Source: Nocardia carnea
GTDB taxonomy: Bacteria > Actinomycetota > Actinomycetes > Mycobacteriales > Mycobacteriaceae
Direction: 5' to 3'
Length of the DNA stretch: 34,832 nucleotides
NCBI RefSeq assembly: GCF_029869215.1
Contig: NZ_JARWPM010000418.1
Span: forward strand, 1 to 34,832
The position numbers and the translations under genes are program-made. The notes beneath the pieces were generated by a model, which was given only the letters and a program-made list of their open reading frames with translations, ran no database searches and was not told the DNA's origin. The stretch's first letter is position 1; each line of letters opens with the position of its first letter. Shown here piece by piece: positions 25,756 through 33,366 of the stretch.

Positions 25756-26712
25756 TCAGATCAATTCGATGACCAGTTTGGCTGTCTTCGCCCGGGAAAC
25801 GCAGAGCGCCATCTGTTCACCGCCGGCTTTGTCCGCGGCGGACAAACAGTTGTCACGATGATCGGGCTCGCCTTCGAGGACGTTCGAGACACAGGAACCG
25901 CAGATTCCTTCCTCGCACGATTTGAAGACGTCGACACCGTTTTCCTCGAGCACCGAGAGAATCGAGCGGCCGGCCGGGATTTCGAAGCTTTCCCCGGTAT
26001 CGAGTTCGACCGTGAACGCGGTATCGCCCGACGTGTCGACCTCTGCCGCCTCGAAGTGCTCGATATGCACATTGCCGGTGCCGACCACCGGCGTCGTCAA
26101 CTCGGCGACGGTGTCCATGAACCCGGCCGGTCCGCAGGTGTACACCGCGGTGCCGGGCGCGAGGCCGGTGGCGACCGCCGCCAGGGCGGTGCGTTGTTCC
26201 GCACGGGTGCGGCCGAGGTGCAGGCGCACACGATCGCGGAACTCCGCCCGGTTCTCCAGGAGGTCGAGGAAGGCGGTTTCCGCGCGGCTGCGGCCGAAGT
26301 AGAACAGTGTGAACTCGGCCCCGGTGGAGTGCAGTTCGTAGGCCATACTCAGTAACGGGGTGATACCGATACCGGCGGCGATCAGCACATGTCTACCGGC
26401 ATCCGCTGCGACGGTGAGGATATTGCGCGGCGGCCCGATCTCGACGATATCGCCCTCGCGTACCGCGTGCAGCGCCGCCGAACCGCCGCGGGAGTCCGGT
26501 TCCCGCTTCACCGCGATGGTCAGCGACGCGGTCTCGGTGGGTGGGCCGCACAACGAGTACTGCCGCAGGACACCCGTCGGGCCGGTGACATCGATATGCG
26601 CGCCGGCCCGGTAGGGCCCCAGCGGGGCCCCGTCCTCCCGGACCAGGCGCAGCGAGCGGATATCCGGGGTTTCCGCCACGATCTCGGCGACCACCACTTT
26701 GATATCGGTCAC
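25756..26712 (-). CDS. iacF: ferredoxin-NAD(P)H reductase of ring-hydroxylating dioxygenase, IacF-like (VanB/PDR type)
   Basis: A 318-residue phthalate dioxygenase reductase-type protein that feeds electrons from NAD(P)H to the Rieske dioxygenase encoded upstream. Domains in order are an FMN-binding ferredoxin-reductase barrel (RQYSL at 50-54), an NAD domain (LIAAGIGITPLLSM at 110-123, YTCGPAGFMD near 211), and a C-terminal plant-type [2Fe-2S] domain with Cys266, Cys271, Cys274 and Cys304. All cluster ligands are present. The GTG start has TAGGAG overlapping the preceding stop. It is last in a tight run of six genes. The name rests on gene order matching iac clusters. Confidence 0.85.
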   Translation of the reverse strand: MTDIKVVVAEIVAETPDIRSLRLVREDGAPLGPYRAGAHIDVTGPTGVLRQYSLCGPPTETASLTIAVKREPDSRGGSAALHAVREGDIVEIGPPRNILTVAADAGRHVLIAAGIGITPLLSMAYELHSTGAEFTLFYFGRSRAETAFLDLLENRAEFRDRVRLHLGRTRAEQRTALAAVATGLAPGTAVYTCGPAGFMDTVAELTTPVVGTGNVHIEHFEAAEVDTSGDTAFTVELDTGESFEIPAGRSILSVLEENGVDVFKSCEEGICGSCVSNVLEGEPDHRDNCLSAADKAGGEQMALCVSRAKTAKLVIELI

Positions 26713-26721
26713 GGCGTACTC

Positions 26722-27462
26722 CTAACGCATGTAGAGACCGCCGTTGGCGTCCCAGCATGCCCCGGTGACCGACGCGGCGGCCGGTGACGCGAGCAGGGCG
26801 ACCATCTCGGCGATGAACGCCGGATCGCCGAGACGCCCGACGGGAATGGATCGGGCGAAGGTTTCGAGGTTGTCCACGCCGACGATGTCGTGCACCACCG
26901 GTGAATCCTGCGGTCCGGGCGATACGGCGTTCACCGTGACTCCGGACGCGGCCAGTTCCCGGGCGAACACCTTGGTCAGCGAGATGACCGCACCTTTGGC
27001 GGAGGCATAGTGCCCGCCGGTGGCGGTACCGCCGTTCTGCCCGGCGAGCGAGGCCATGTTCACGATCCGGCCGTACCCCTGTGCGGCCATATGCGCGCCG
27101 AAGAGCTGACAGGCCTGGAACGTGCCGCGAAAACCTACGGCCATGACACCGTCGAGTTCCTCGGGGGTGATCTCGAGCAGCGGCCGGGCCTGGGTGCGCG
27201 CGGCATTGTTCACCAGCACCTGCACCCCGCCGAAATCGGCGACGACGGTGGCGAGCAGTTTCTCCAGCGAGCCCTTGTCCGCGACGTCCACCGCGTAACC
27301 GCGCGCCCCGACCGCACCATCCAGTTCGGCGGCCAGCGCGGCGGCCGCGGTTCCGTCCAGATCGGCCACGGCGACGGCATGCCCGCCGGCATGCAGGCGG
27401 CGCACGATATGCGCTCCCAGACCGCCCGCGCCGCCGGTGACGACGGCGACCGGCGCGGTCAC
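26722..27462 (-). CDS. iacE: short-chain dehydrogenase, IacE-like
   Basis: 246 residues, a complete classical SDR: TGGAGGLG (9-16), NNAA (85-88), Ser138, and Tyr152/Lys156 in HYASAK. In iac clusters IacE is the SDR proposed to act on the IacA product, on the route to dioxindole-3-acetic acid. The GTG start overlaps the stop of the dioxygenase beta gene (GTGA), so translation is coupled. General SDR assignment is certain; substrate assignment follows from context. Confidence 0.85.
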   Translation of the reverse strand: MTAPVAVVTGGAGGLGAHIVRRLHAGGHAVAVADLDGTAAAALAAELDGAVGARGYAVDVADKGSLEKLLATVVADFGGVQVLVNNAARTQARPLLEITPEELDGVMAVGFRGTFQACQLFGAHMAAQGYGRIVNMASLAGQNGGTATGGHYASAKGAVISLTKVFARELAASGVTVNAVSPGPQDSPVVHDIVGVDNLETFARSIPVGRLGDPAFIAEMVALLASPAAASVTGACWDANGGLYMR

Positions 27463-27971
27463 AGCAGGAACCCCGCGGCGGGCACGGCATCCTCGCTGTC
27501 GACCAGCCGGATCACCTTGCGCGCGATCCGGTCGTCGGCGGATACCGCCCCGAGCCGGATCCGGTATTCGACGTCTCCGGCCCAGATATCGTGCCGCCCG
27601 CGTTTGTAGGCGACGAGGATCTGGGCGGCCCGCAGGTGCACCTCGTCGTCGGCGACGTGCTCCGGGACGAAGCGCGAGACCGTGCGGGTGGTGACCGCGG
27701 CGTCCACGGCCGCGATGGCGTAGCCCTCGGTCATCCGGACAACGCGCATACCGCGCATGCGGGCATCGTCGTAGATCATGTTCAGCGTGTTGTCGAAATC
27801 GTCGGTACTGCGGTCGATCGGCACCACGTAGTGGGCGTCGGCGGTGTAGAGCTCCTGCCAGGCGTGGTACTCCTTGCGGTCGAGCAGTTCGGCCTCGCGC
27901 CAGATCAGCTCGATCGCCCGCGCGACCCGGCTGTCGGTGAACACCGCCGTCGCGGTGCGGGTGTCAGTCAT
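27459..27971 (-). CDS. iacD: ring-hydroxylating dioxygenase beta subunit, IacD-like
   Basis: The 170-residue small subunit of a Rieske non-haem iron dioxygenase, with the SnoaL-like cone fold of the family. Typical features are the N-terminal IWREAELLDRKEYHAWQELY, then ADAHYVVPIDR, a central RFVPEHVADDEVHLRA-type strand and a C-terminal RKVIRLVDSED. It is structural and helps assemble the alpha3-beta3 enzyme. Its start overlaps the end of the alpha gene by 8 bases. Confidence 0.87.
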   Translation of the reverse strand: MTDTRTATAVFTDSRVARAIELIWREAELLDRKEYHAWQELYTADAHYVVPIDRSTDDFDNTLNMIYDDARMRGMRVVRMTEGYAIAAVDAAVTTRTVSRFVPEHVADDEVHLRAAQILVAYKRGRHDIWAGDVEYRIRLGAVSADDRIARKVIRLVDSEDAVPAAGFLL

Positions 27972-29256
27972 TGCTCATCATCTGCTTCCACTGCTGATAC
28001 GCGGCGCGCATACCGGTCTCGTCGGTGACATGGGACGTGGGCCAGCCCTCGGGACTCGGTTTCTCGCGGGCGAGTCCGCGGTTGACCAGGATCGGCATAT
28101 CGGGGTCGGCCTGCGCGCCGCGCTGGACCCGGTCCCAGCCCTCGGCGTCGTCGGGGGTGCCGAAACCGAAGGGGCCCTGGAAGTGCTCGTGCACCCGCAG
28201 CCGGGCCCGGTTGACCGGGTTCACGATCTCGGCGGGCCCGTCGGGGCCGATGGCCACATGTTCGATCGTGGTCTCGTCGACCGAGATCGGGCGCAGCACG
28301 CGGAAGAAGGCCGCGGACATGGACACGTTCGGGAACAGGTTGAGGTTGAACCCGGTGCCGTGCATGGCGCGCACCAGTTTCCGGATGGCGGCGTCGTCGA
28401 GGCCGGTGGTCTTCAATTCGGCGATCAGGTCGTCGAAACGGGCCTGCAGCGGTTCGCTGCCGTCGTCGGCATCCAGATCGGAGTGCTCGGGCACCATCTG
28501 CATCACGCTGTGCCCGTTGCCGAGGTCGTGGGTGACCGCGGCCGGATCGGTCATGAACGACATCATGTCCGCGGTTTCGGCGTCGACCGAGGCCATCCAG
28601 GAGCGGTGCACGATCGGGAAGTGGTAGCCGTCGGTGGTGTTCTCCAGCTGGATCTTCCAGTTCCCGTGGAAGCTGAACCGGTGGGTGCCCAGCACCTTGA
28701 TCGGGTAGCCGCCGCCCTGTTTCATGAACCGGTCGATCCAGAGTTTCGCATCGCCCAGGAAATCGGCGAGCGGTTCGATCTCGGCGTTGAAGGTGGCGAA
28801 CACCATGCCGCCGTAGGATTCGGTGCGCAGCTTCTTCAGCGACAGGTCGCCCTTTTCCACGACGCCCTCGTACCCGTCGGGGTACGGGATGCCGCGCAGC
28901 TGGCCGTCCAGGCTGTAGGACCAGGCGTGATAGGGGCAGGTGAAGCCGTTGGCGACACCGGTCTTCTGCTCGCAGATGCTGGCGCCGCGATGGCGGCAGC
29001 GGTTGAGCAGGGTATTGAGCTGGCCCTTGCGGTTGCGGGTGACGATCACCGGCTGCCGGCCCACATGGGTGGATTTGAAGCTACCGGGCCTGGGGAGTTC
29101 GGATTCGTGGGCGACCCAGATCCAGGTGCTCTCGAAGATCCGGGTCATCTCCTGCTCGAAGATCTCCGGGTCGGTGTACATCCGGGCCGCGACCCGGTCC
29201 GCACGGACCAGATCGGCGGGTGCCCGGGGCGGGAGCGCTGCGCTGTGCGCGGTCAT
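27964..29256 (-). CDS. iacC: Rieske ring-hydroxylating dioxygenase alpha subunit, IacC-like
   Basis: 430 residues. The Rieske [2Fe-2S] site is C87-x-H89 (RCRHRG) and C107-x2-H110 (CPYHAW). The catalytic iron site is ENTTDGYHFPIVH, with His212 and His217 as ligands and Asp209 as the bridging residue to the neighbouring subunit's Rieske centre. The third ligand, an Asp, should lie near TPDDAEGWDRV. In iac clusters IacCD with reductase IacF converts dioxindole-3-acetic acid toward catechol. AGGAGG lies before the ATG. The protein is full length with intact ligands, so it should be active. Confidence 0.88.
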   Translation of the reverse strand: MTAHSAALPPRAPADLVRADRVAARMYTDPEIFEQEMTRIFESTWIWVAHESELPRPGSFKSTHVGRQPVIVTRNRKGQLNTLLNRCRHRGASICEQKTGVANGFTCPYHAWSYSLDGQLRGIPYPDGYEGVVEKGDLSLKKLRTESYGGMVFATFNAEIEPLADFLGDAKLWIDRFMKQGGGYPIKVLGTHRFSFHGNWKIQLENTTDGYHFPIVHRSWMASVDAETADMMSFMTDPAAVTHDLGNGHSVMQMVPEHSDLDADDGSEPLQARFDDLIAELKTTGLDDAAIRKLVRAMHGTGFNLNLFPNVSMSAAFFRVLRPISVDETTIEHVAIGPDGPAEIVNPVNRARLRVHEHFQGPFGFGTPDDAEGWDRVQRGAQADPDMPILVNRGLAREKPSPEGWPTSHVTDETGMRAAYQQWKQMMSND

Positions 29257-29277
29257 GATGCCTCCTGGCGGGGTTGG

Positions 29278-29643
29278 TCAGTACTGGCGCGGGGTGAGCG
29301 CGCGGCCGATGCGGGCCTCGATCTTCAGGAATTTCCAGAGTTTCCACTCGCTGCTGCCGACCGGGAGGGTGCGGACCAGGTTGCAGGCCGCCTTCACGGT
29401 GTCGTGGCTGTCGGCGTCGGCGAGGAGATAGCAGGTCCAGGGCCAGCTGCCGGAGGGACCGACCATGGTGGAGTCGTCGTCGATATCGCCGATGAAGTCG
29501 ATACCGTCGAGGGCTTTGATGCCGTCCATCAGGGCGACGAAGGCGGTCCACACGTCGCCGGTGGTCACCCCGCCCTCCGGGAGGTCGAAGAAGTTCTGGT
29601 TGATACCGATACAGAAGAGAACGCGCAACGGGCTGTCGGTCAC
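29278..29643 (-). CDS. iacB: small conserved protein, IacB-like
   Basis: 121 residues, no signal or membrane segment. The sequence suggests a compact alpha/beta fold (RVLFCIGINQNFFD, then TGDVWTAFVALMDGIKAL, WTCYLLADADSHDTVKAACNLVRTLP), perhaps a dimeric ferredoxin-like barrel. In Pseudomonas iac clusters a small protein of unknown role, IacB, lies between iacA and iacC, exactly the position here. The GTG start follows AGGA. Function is unknown; a helper or intermediate-binding role is a guess. Confidence 0.75.
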   Translation of the reverse strand: MTDSPLRVLFCIGINQNFFDLPEGGVTTGDVWTAFVALMDGIKALDGIDFIGDIDDDSTMVGPSGSWPWTCYLLADADSHDTVKAACNLVRTLPVGSSEWKLWKFLKIEARIGRALTPRQY

Positions 29644-29674
29644 GAAAGGTCCTGTCGTCGAAAGGGTTTGTCGG

Positions 29675-30835
29675 TCAGCGGAATCCGGGCACGGTGGGGG
29701 GCTGTCCCATCAGGACGGCGCCGGCGGCGTCGACCAGGCCCGGGCCCAGGAAGGCGTGCTGCTGCGGTACCAGCGCATCACCGGCCCACTGCTGCAGCGG
29801 GTGGCCGTGGAAGATGGCGGCGGTCCCGGAGATCTCCACCAGCCGGTTCACCACCGAGGCGGAGGTGGCGGCGATATGGGAGGCCGCGAGCCGCAGATGG
29901 GCGTTCTGTTCCGCGGTGGCGGGATCGCCGCGCAGCACCGTTTCCCACACTTCCTCGGTGATCTCGTAGAAGTAGGCGCGGGCCGAGCGCAGATCGGCTT
30001 CGGCCTGCGCGACCGCGGTCCGGTAGTAGGCGCGGTCGGCGAGCTTGGGCGCCCCGGTGATACCCGACCGGCCCGCGCCGGTTTCGACGGCATGGTCGAG
30101 CGCGGCGCGGGCGACCCCGGCGCCGACCACCGCCAGCACCTGGGCGGCGTAGGCGATGGCCGGGTACCGGTACAGCGGCTCGTCCACGGTCGGTTCGCCG
30201 CCGCGGATGAACGTCCACTCCCGCGGTACCACCACATCGCGCACCACCAGGTCGAACGAGCCGGTGCCGCGCATCCCGATCACGTCCCAGTCCTGGACGA
30301 TCTCCACCTGGTCGGGGCGCAGCACCGCGGTGCGGGGCTTACCGTCGGTGCTCGCGTCACCGGGTATGCCGACGCCGAGCACATCGGCGCCCATACATCC
30401 GCTGGCGAATTTCCACCGTCCGTCGATCCGGAAACCACCATCGACCTCGGGCGCCGGCTGGATGGGGAACAAACCACCGGCGAACACCACATCGGGGCCG
30501 CCGGCATACAGGGCGGCCTGGGTGTCCAACGGCAGGGCCGCGAGATAGACCAGGGCCGAACCGAAGCTGGCCACCCAGCCGGTGGACCCGTCGACGACGG
30601 AGATCCGTTCGACGATGCGCAGGAATTCGGCGGGCGGCAAGGGTTCGCCGCCGAAACGCCGCGGGGTCGCGGCGCGGTAGACGCCGGTTTCCTTGAGCCG
30701 TGCGACGAAATCCCGCGGCACGTACTTCTGCTCGCCGAATTCCTGCCGCCGCACGGCGAGCTCGGCGAGGACGTCGTCGAGATTCGCCGCGCCGGTCGCG
30801 GACCGGACCGTGGCTTGCGAGGTGGTCACGATCAC
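29675..30835 (-). CDS. iacA: acyl-CoA dehydrogenase-fold flavin monooxygenase, IacA-like
   Basis: 386 residues of the group D flavin monooxygenases (HpaB and indole hydroxylase-type proteins with acyl-CoA dehydrogenase fold). Typical pieces are VPRDFVARLKETGVYRAATPRRFGGEPL, STGWVASFGSA, a WKFASGCMGADVL segment, MRGTGSFDLVVRDVVVP, and a C-terminal GTAAIFHGHPLQQWAGDA. The acyl-CoA dehydrogenase catalytic Glu motif is absent, as expected for a monooxygenase. IacA is reported to start indole-3-acetate breakdown by oxidising the indole ring, using reduced flavin from a partner (IacG). GGAGCAG lies before the first GTG; a second GTG two codons later is possible. It is the first gene of the leftward operon. 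Confidence 0.85.
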   Translation of the reverse strand: MIVTTSQATVRSATGAANLDDVLAELAVRRQEFGEQKYVPRDFVARLKETGVYRAATPRRFGGEPLPPAEFLRIVERISVVDGSTGWVASFGSALVYLAALPLDTQAALYAGGPDVVFAGGLFPIQPAPEVDGGFRIDGRWKFASGCMGADVLGVGIPGDASTDGKPRTAVLRPDQVEIVQDWDVIGMRGTGSFDLVVRDVVVPREWTFIRGGEPTVDEPLYRYPAIAYAAQVLAVVGAGVARAALDHAVETGAGRSGITGAPKLADRAYYRTAVAQAEADLRSARAYFYEITEEVWETVLRGDPATAEQNAHLRLAASHIAATSASVVNRLVEISGTAAIFHGHPLQQWAGDALVPQQHAFLGPGLVDAAGAVLMGQPPTVPGFR

Positions 30836-30931
30836 CTGCTCCTGTCGTCGATGGGCTGTTCTTCGACGGTAGGGAGAGCGCGGTCACACGAACATCGGTA
30901 ATGCCCGCGCCCGCACGGGTGTGAACCACCA

Positions 30932-30954
30932 CCCTCGTAGGGGAAACCTTCAGC
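30932..30954. promoter_or_regulatory. regulatory element: CCCT-N3-AGGG next to AAACCTTCAGC
   Basis: In the divergent iacA/kinase region CCCTCGTAGGG (30932-30942) is an inverted repeat. It is followed by AAACCTTCAGC (30944-30954). The same 11-mer recurs at 32497-32507 before the iacG-like gene. It is a candidate site for the missing response regulator. Confidence 0.5.
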
Positions 30955-30991
30955 CGCCCCGGACGATCGCGACCGTGCGGTCCGGGAAAGC

Positions 30992-30997
30992 TACGCT
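30992..30997 (+). promoter_or_regulatory. -10 box for leaderless sensor kinase gene
   Basis: TACGCT ends 6 nt before the ATG at 31004, with no ribosome-binding site. Confidence 0.45.
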
Positions 30998-31003
30998 GGC
31001 GCG

Positions 31004-32497
31004 ATGCCCGTCGATCCGCGTGCTCCCGAACTGGTCGTTTCGGATTTCGTCACGATGATGAACGCCACCGAGGTGTGCGTTCTGGTGCACGATGCCGCGA
31101 CCAAGAACATTCTCTGGGCCAACCCGGCGGCGTGCGCGATGCTCGAGTTCGATCTCGCCGAGATCCGGCCGTTGAAGGCCCACGATATGAGCAGTTCCGC
31201 GCAACAGTACGACCGGGTGATCGGGCGGGCCTGGCTCCAGGACGCCGTCGAGCACGGCACCAGCCGGATCGAATGGCACTACCGGTCCAAATCGGGGCGG
31301 ATCATCCCGACCGACGCGGTGGCCACCCGGGTCGAGCTGGCGCAGGGGCCCGCGGTGATGGTGCAGTTCCGCGATATCGAACGCGAGCAGCGCACCGAGC
31401 GCGCACTGCGGCTGACCACCACCTATGTCGATGCCCTGGCCCGGCACACCTCCACCATGGCGTTCGTCCTCGACGAGGCCGGGGAGATCCGGTTCGCCAC
31501 CGATACCGCGCTCACCCGCCTGGGGCTGGATCCGGCCGTCGAACTGCCCGACGGGCCCACGCTCACCCGCTACGCCCACCTGCACCGCGACAACCGGCGC
31601 ACCGATTGGGCGGCGGTGGCCGCGGAGGCCGATCCGGTGGCGTCGGTGCGGCTCGAGATCGGCCGCCCGGACGGGTCCACCTCCTGGCTCGACGGCAGCC
31701 TGGAACGGCTCGACGAGGCCGGGGTGACGGCGTATCTCATGCTGGTGCACGACGTCTCCGAACGGATCCGCGACGAGGAGAAACGCGGGCTGGAACTGCA
31801 GCGGGAGAACTATCTGGCCCGCTACAACGCCATGGGCGATATGGCGATGGCCATCGCCCACGAACTGGGCCAGCCGCTGGCCGCCGCCGGTAACTATGTG
31901 GCGGGGATCCGCTCACATCTGCCCGCCGGCGAGGTCCTCGACCACCGCGTCACCTTCGGCCTGGACGCGGCCCGCAAACAGATCGACCGGGCCGCGACGA
32001 TCGTGTCCACGCTGCGCGCCTTCGTCGGCCATCTGGAGCAGGTCGAGCAGGTGGCCGATCTGAACGATATCGTCACCGAATGCCTGTACTTCGTCCGGTT
32101 GCGGGCCCAGGAGAACGAGGTGCGGGTCGACCTGGAGTTGTCCGGCGATCCGGTCGAAATCCGGTGTGAGCGCGTGCTCACCGGGCAGGTCATCGTCAAT
32201 CTGTGCTTCAACGCCATCGACGAGATGGGCCAGTGCCCGCCCGGATCCCGGCGCATCGTGCTCGCCACCGCGGTGCGTGACGGGGGCGGATGCTTCACCG
32301 TCCGCGATCACGGCCGCGGGGTGCCGCGGGACCCGTTCTCGGATTCGTTCACCTCGAAAGCGCACGGCAGTGGAATCGGGCTGGCGTTGAGCTACCGGAT
32401 CATCACCCGCCAGCACGGCAGCATCTGGTGCCGGCCCGCGGACGGCGGCGGATCGGTGTTCGGTTTCGCGCTGCCGGGGCCCGGGCCGAATAAGTAA
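31004..32497 (+). CDS. PAS-domain sensor histidine kinase
   Basis: 497 residues, no membrane segment, so a soluble sensor. Two PAS-like domains (about 10-130 and 140-255) are followed by a histidine kinase core. The phospho-acceptor box is MAIAHELGQPLAAAGNYV with His286. The ATPase has the N box NLCFNAIDEM (Asn403), the G1 box RDHGRGVP, the F box and the G2 box GSGIGLALS (455-463). The IAHELxQPL form places it near FixL/NtrB and ThkA-type kinases. No response regulator is encoded in the window, so its partner is elsewhere. It lies between the two halves of the iac-like cluster, 168 bases from iacA and 66 bases before iacG, and probably senses the substrate or an intermediate directly in the cytoplasm (inference). 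Confidence 0.88.
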   Translation: MPVDPRAPELVVSDFVTMMNATEVCVLVHDAATKNILWANPAACAMLEFDLAEIRPLKAHDMSSSAQQYDRVIGRAWLQDAVEHGTSRIEWHYRSKSGRIIPTDAVATRVELAQGPAVMVQFRDIEREQRTERALRLTTTYVDALARHTSTMAFVLDEAGEIRFATDTALTRLGLDPAVELPDGPTLTRYAHLHRDNRRTDWAAVAAEADPVASVRLEIGRPDGSTSWLDGSLERLDEAGVTAYLMLVHDVSERIRDEEKRGLELQRENYLARYNAMGDMAMAIAHELGQPLAAAGNYVAGIRSHLPAGEVLDHRVTFGLDAARKQIDRAATIVSTLRAFVGHLEQVEQVADLNDIVTECLYFVRLRAQENEVRVDLELSGDPVEIRCERVLTGQVIVNLCFNAIDEMGQCPPGSRRIVLATAVRDGGGCFTVRDHGRGVPRDPFSDSFTSKAHGSGIGLALSYRIITRQHGSIWCRPADGGGSVFGFALPGPGPNK

Positions 32498-32507
32498 AAC
32501 CTTCAGC
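32497..32507 (+). promoter_or_regulatory. second copy of AAACCTTCAGC, upstream of iacG
   Basis: The exact 11-mer overlaps the last base of the kinase stop codon and lies 67 bases before the iacG start. In the first copy the motif-to-start distance is 60 bases. Both copies are followed within 4 bases by a CCCGG stretch. Confidence 0.5.
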
Positions 32508-32550
32508 GCACCCGGAGGAAATCTCGATACCTCGAGGCGTAGATCACTCG

Positions 32551-32556
32551 TAGCGT
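32551..32556 (+). promoter_or_regulatory. -10 box for leaderless iacG
   Basis: TAGCGT ends 7 nt before the ATG at 32564, without a ribosome-binding site. A CCTCGAGG palindrome lies at 32530-32537. Confidence 0.45.
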
Positions 32557-32563
32557 CGATGCC

Positions 32564-33121
32564 ATGACCAAGCAATTGACCGCCGAGCAGCGTGACTTCC
32601 GGGCTGCGATGTCGAATCTTTCGGCCGCAGTCAACGTCGTCACCACCAACGGACCGCGTGGTCGTGCGGGTATCACGGTCAGCGCTGTGTGCTCGGTGAC
32701 CGACGCACCGCCGACGATGATCGTGTGCGTCAACCAGTCCAGCTACGCCCATGCGATCTTCCGGCAGAACCAGCGGGTGTGCGTGAACATCCTGAGTTCG
32801 GCCGACGAGGAACTCGCCGGACATTTCGCCGGTGTCACCGGCGTACCGATGGCCGAACGGTTCGAGTGGCCGATCTGGGACCACGACACCGAGGACATCC
32901 CGATGCTGCGCACCGCGGCGGCGCGGGTGGTGGGCCGGATCATCAGCGACCACACCCAGGGGTCGCATTCGATCTTCCTGGTGAGCGTCCAGCGCGTCGA
33001 TGTCCGCGAGAACACCGGCGCGCTGGTCTATTTCCAGCGGCGCTTCCACAGCATCGGCACCGAGCATCGACCCCACCCCGAGCAGGAGAACACCGGATGG
33101 ACGAGGCGGACCACCGCATGA
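32564..33121 (+). CDS. iacG: flavin reductase, IacG-like
   Basis: 185 residues of the HpaC-type flavin reductase domain family (PF01613), supplying reduced FMN or FAD to a two-component monooxygenase, here most likely the IacA-like protein. Motifs are FRAAMSNLSAAVNVVTTNGP at the N-terminus, the flavin-binding GITVSAVCSVTDAPPTMIVCVN, and the C-terminal DVRENTGALVYFQRRFHSIG. Together with the small gene and the amidase it forms an overlapping three-gene unit on the opposite strand from iacA-F. Confidence 0.88.
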   Translation: MTKQLTAEQRDFRAAMSNLSAAVNVVTTNGPRGRAGITVSAVCSVTDAPPTMIVCVNQSSYAHAIFRQNQRVCVNILSSADEELAGHFAGVTGVPMAERFEWPIWDHDTEDIPMLRTAAARVVGRIISDHTQGSHSIFLVSVQRVDVRENTGALVYFQRRFHSIGTEHRPHPEQENTGWTRRTTA

Positions 33122-33366
33122 CGCTGATGTGCTACAACGACACCCACGGGTACGGCTGGCGCCACGTCGACCTGTTCCTGCACGATGCGGACGGTCGCGA
33201 ACTCAACTGGGTGCACTGGCAGGTCCCCGAGGACGGCCCGGACGCCGCCGACCGGATCACCGCGATCGCCGAACCGGGCCTGCGCCGAATCTCCGAGTGG
33301 CGGCACGGCGTGAGCGCCGCCGGGATGGATTACTGGACCGCCGAGGCGATGTGGGTGGAATCATGA
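33097..33366 (+). CDS. iacI: small conserved protein, IacI-like
   Basis: An 89-residue soluble protein rich in Trp, His and Asp (YGWRHVDLFLHD, LNWVHWQVP, YWTAEAMWVES). AGGAG at 33084-33088 is 8 bases before the ATG at 33097, which overlaps the end of iacG by 25 bases. A second ATG at 33118 makes an ATGA overlap and is an alternative start. The end overlaps the amidase start (ATGA at 33363). iac clusters encode a small protein of unknown role called IacI; I assign the name by context and size, not by a recognised domain. Confidence 0.65.
   Translation: MDEADHRMTLMCYNDTHGYGWRHVDLFLHDADGRELNWVHWQVPEDGPDAADRITAIAEPGLRRISEWRHGVSAAGMDYWTAEAMWVES

Noticed and set aside
27874..29961. A 695-codon frame antisense to the Rieske dioxygenase genes
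   Set aside because: Val/Gly/Asp/His-rich shadow frame; the opposite strand has intact iacC, iacD and iacB-like genes with known motifs.
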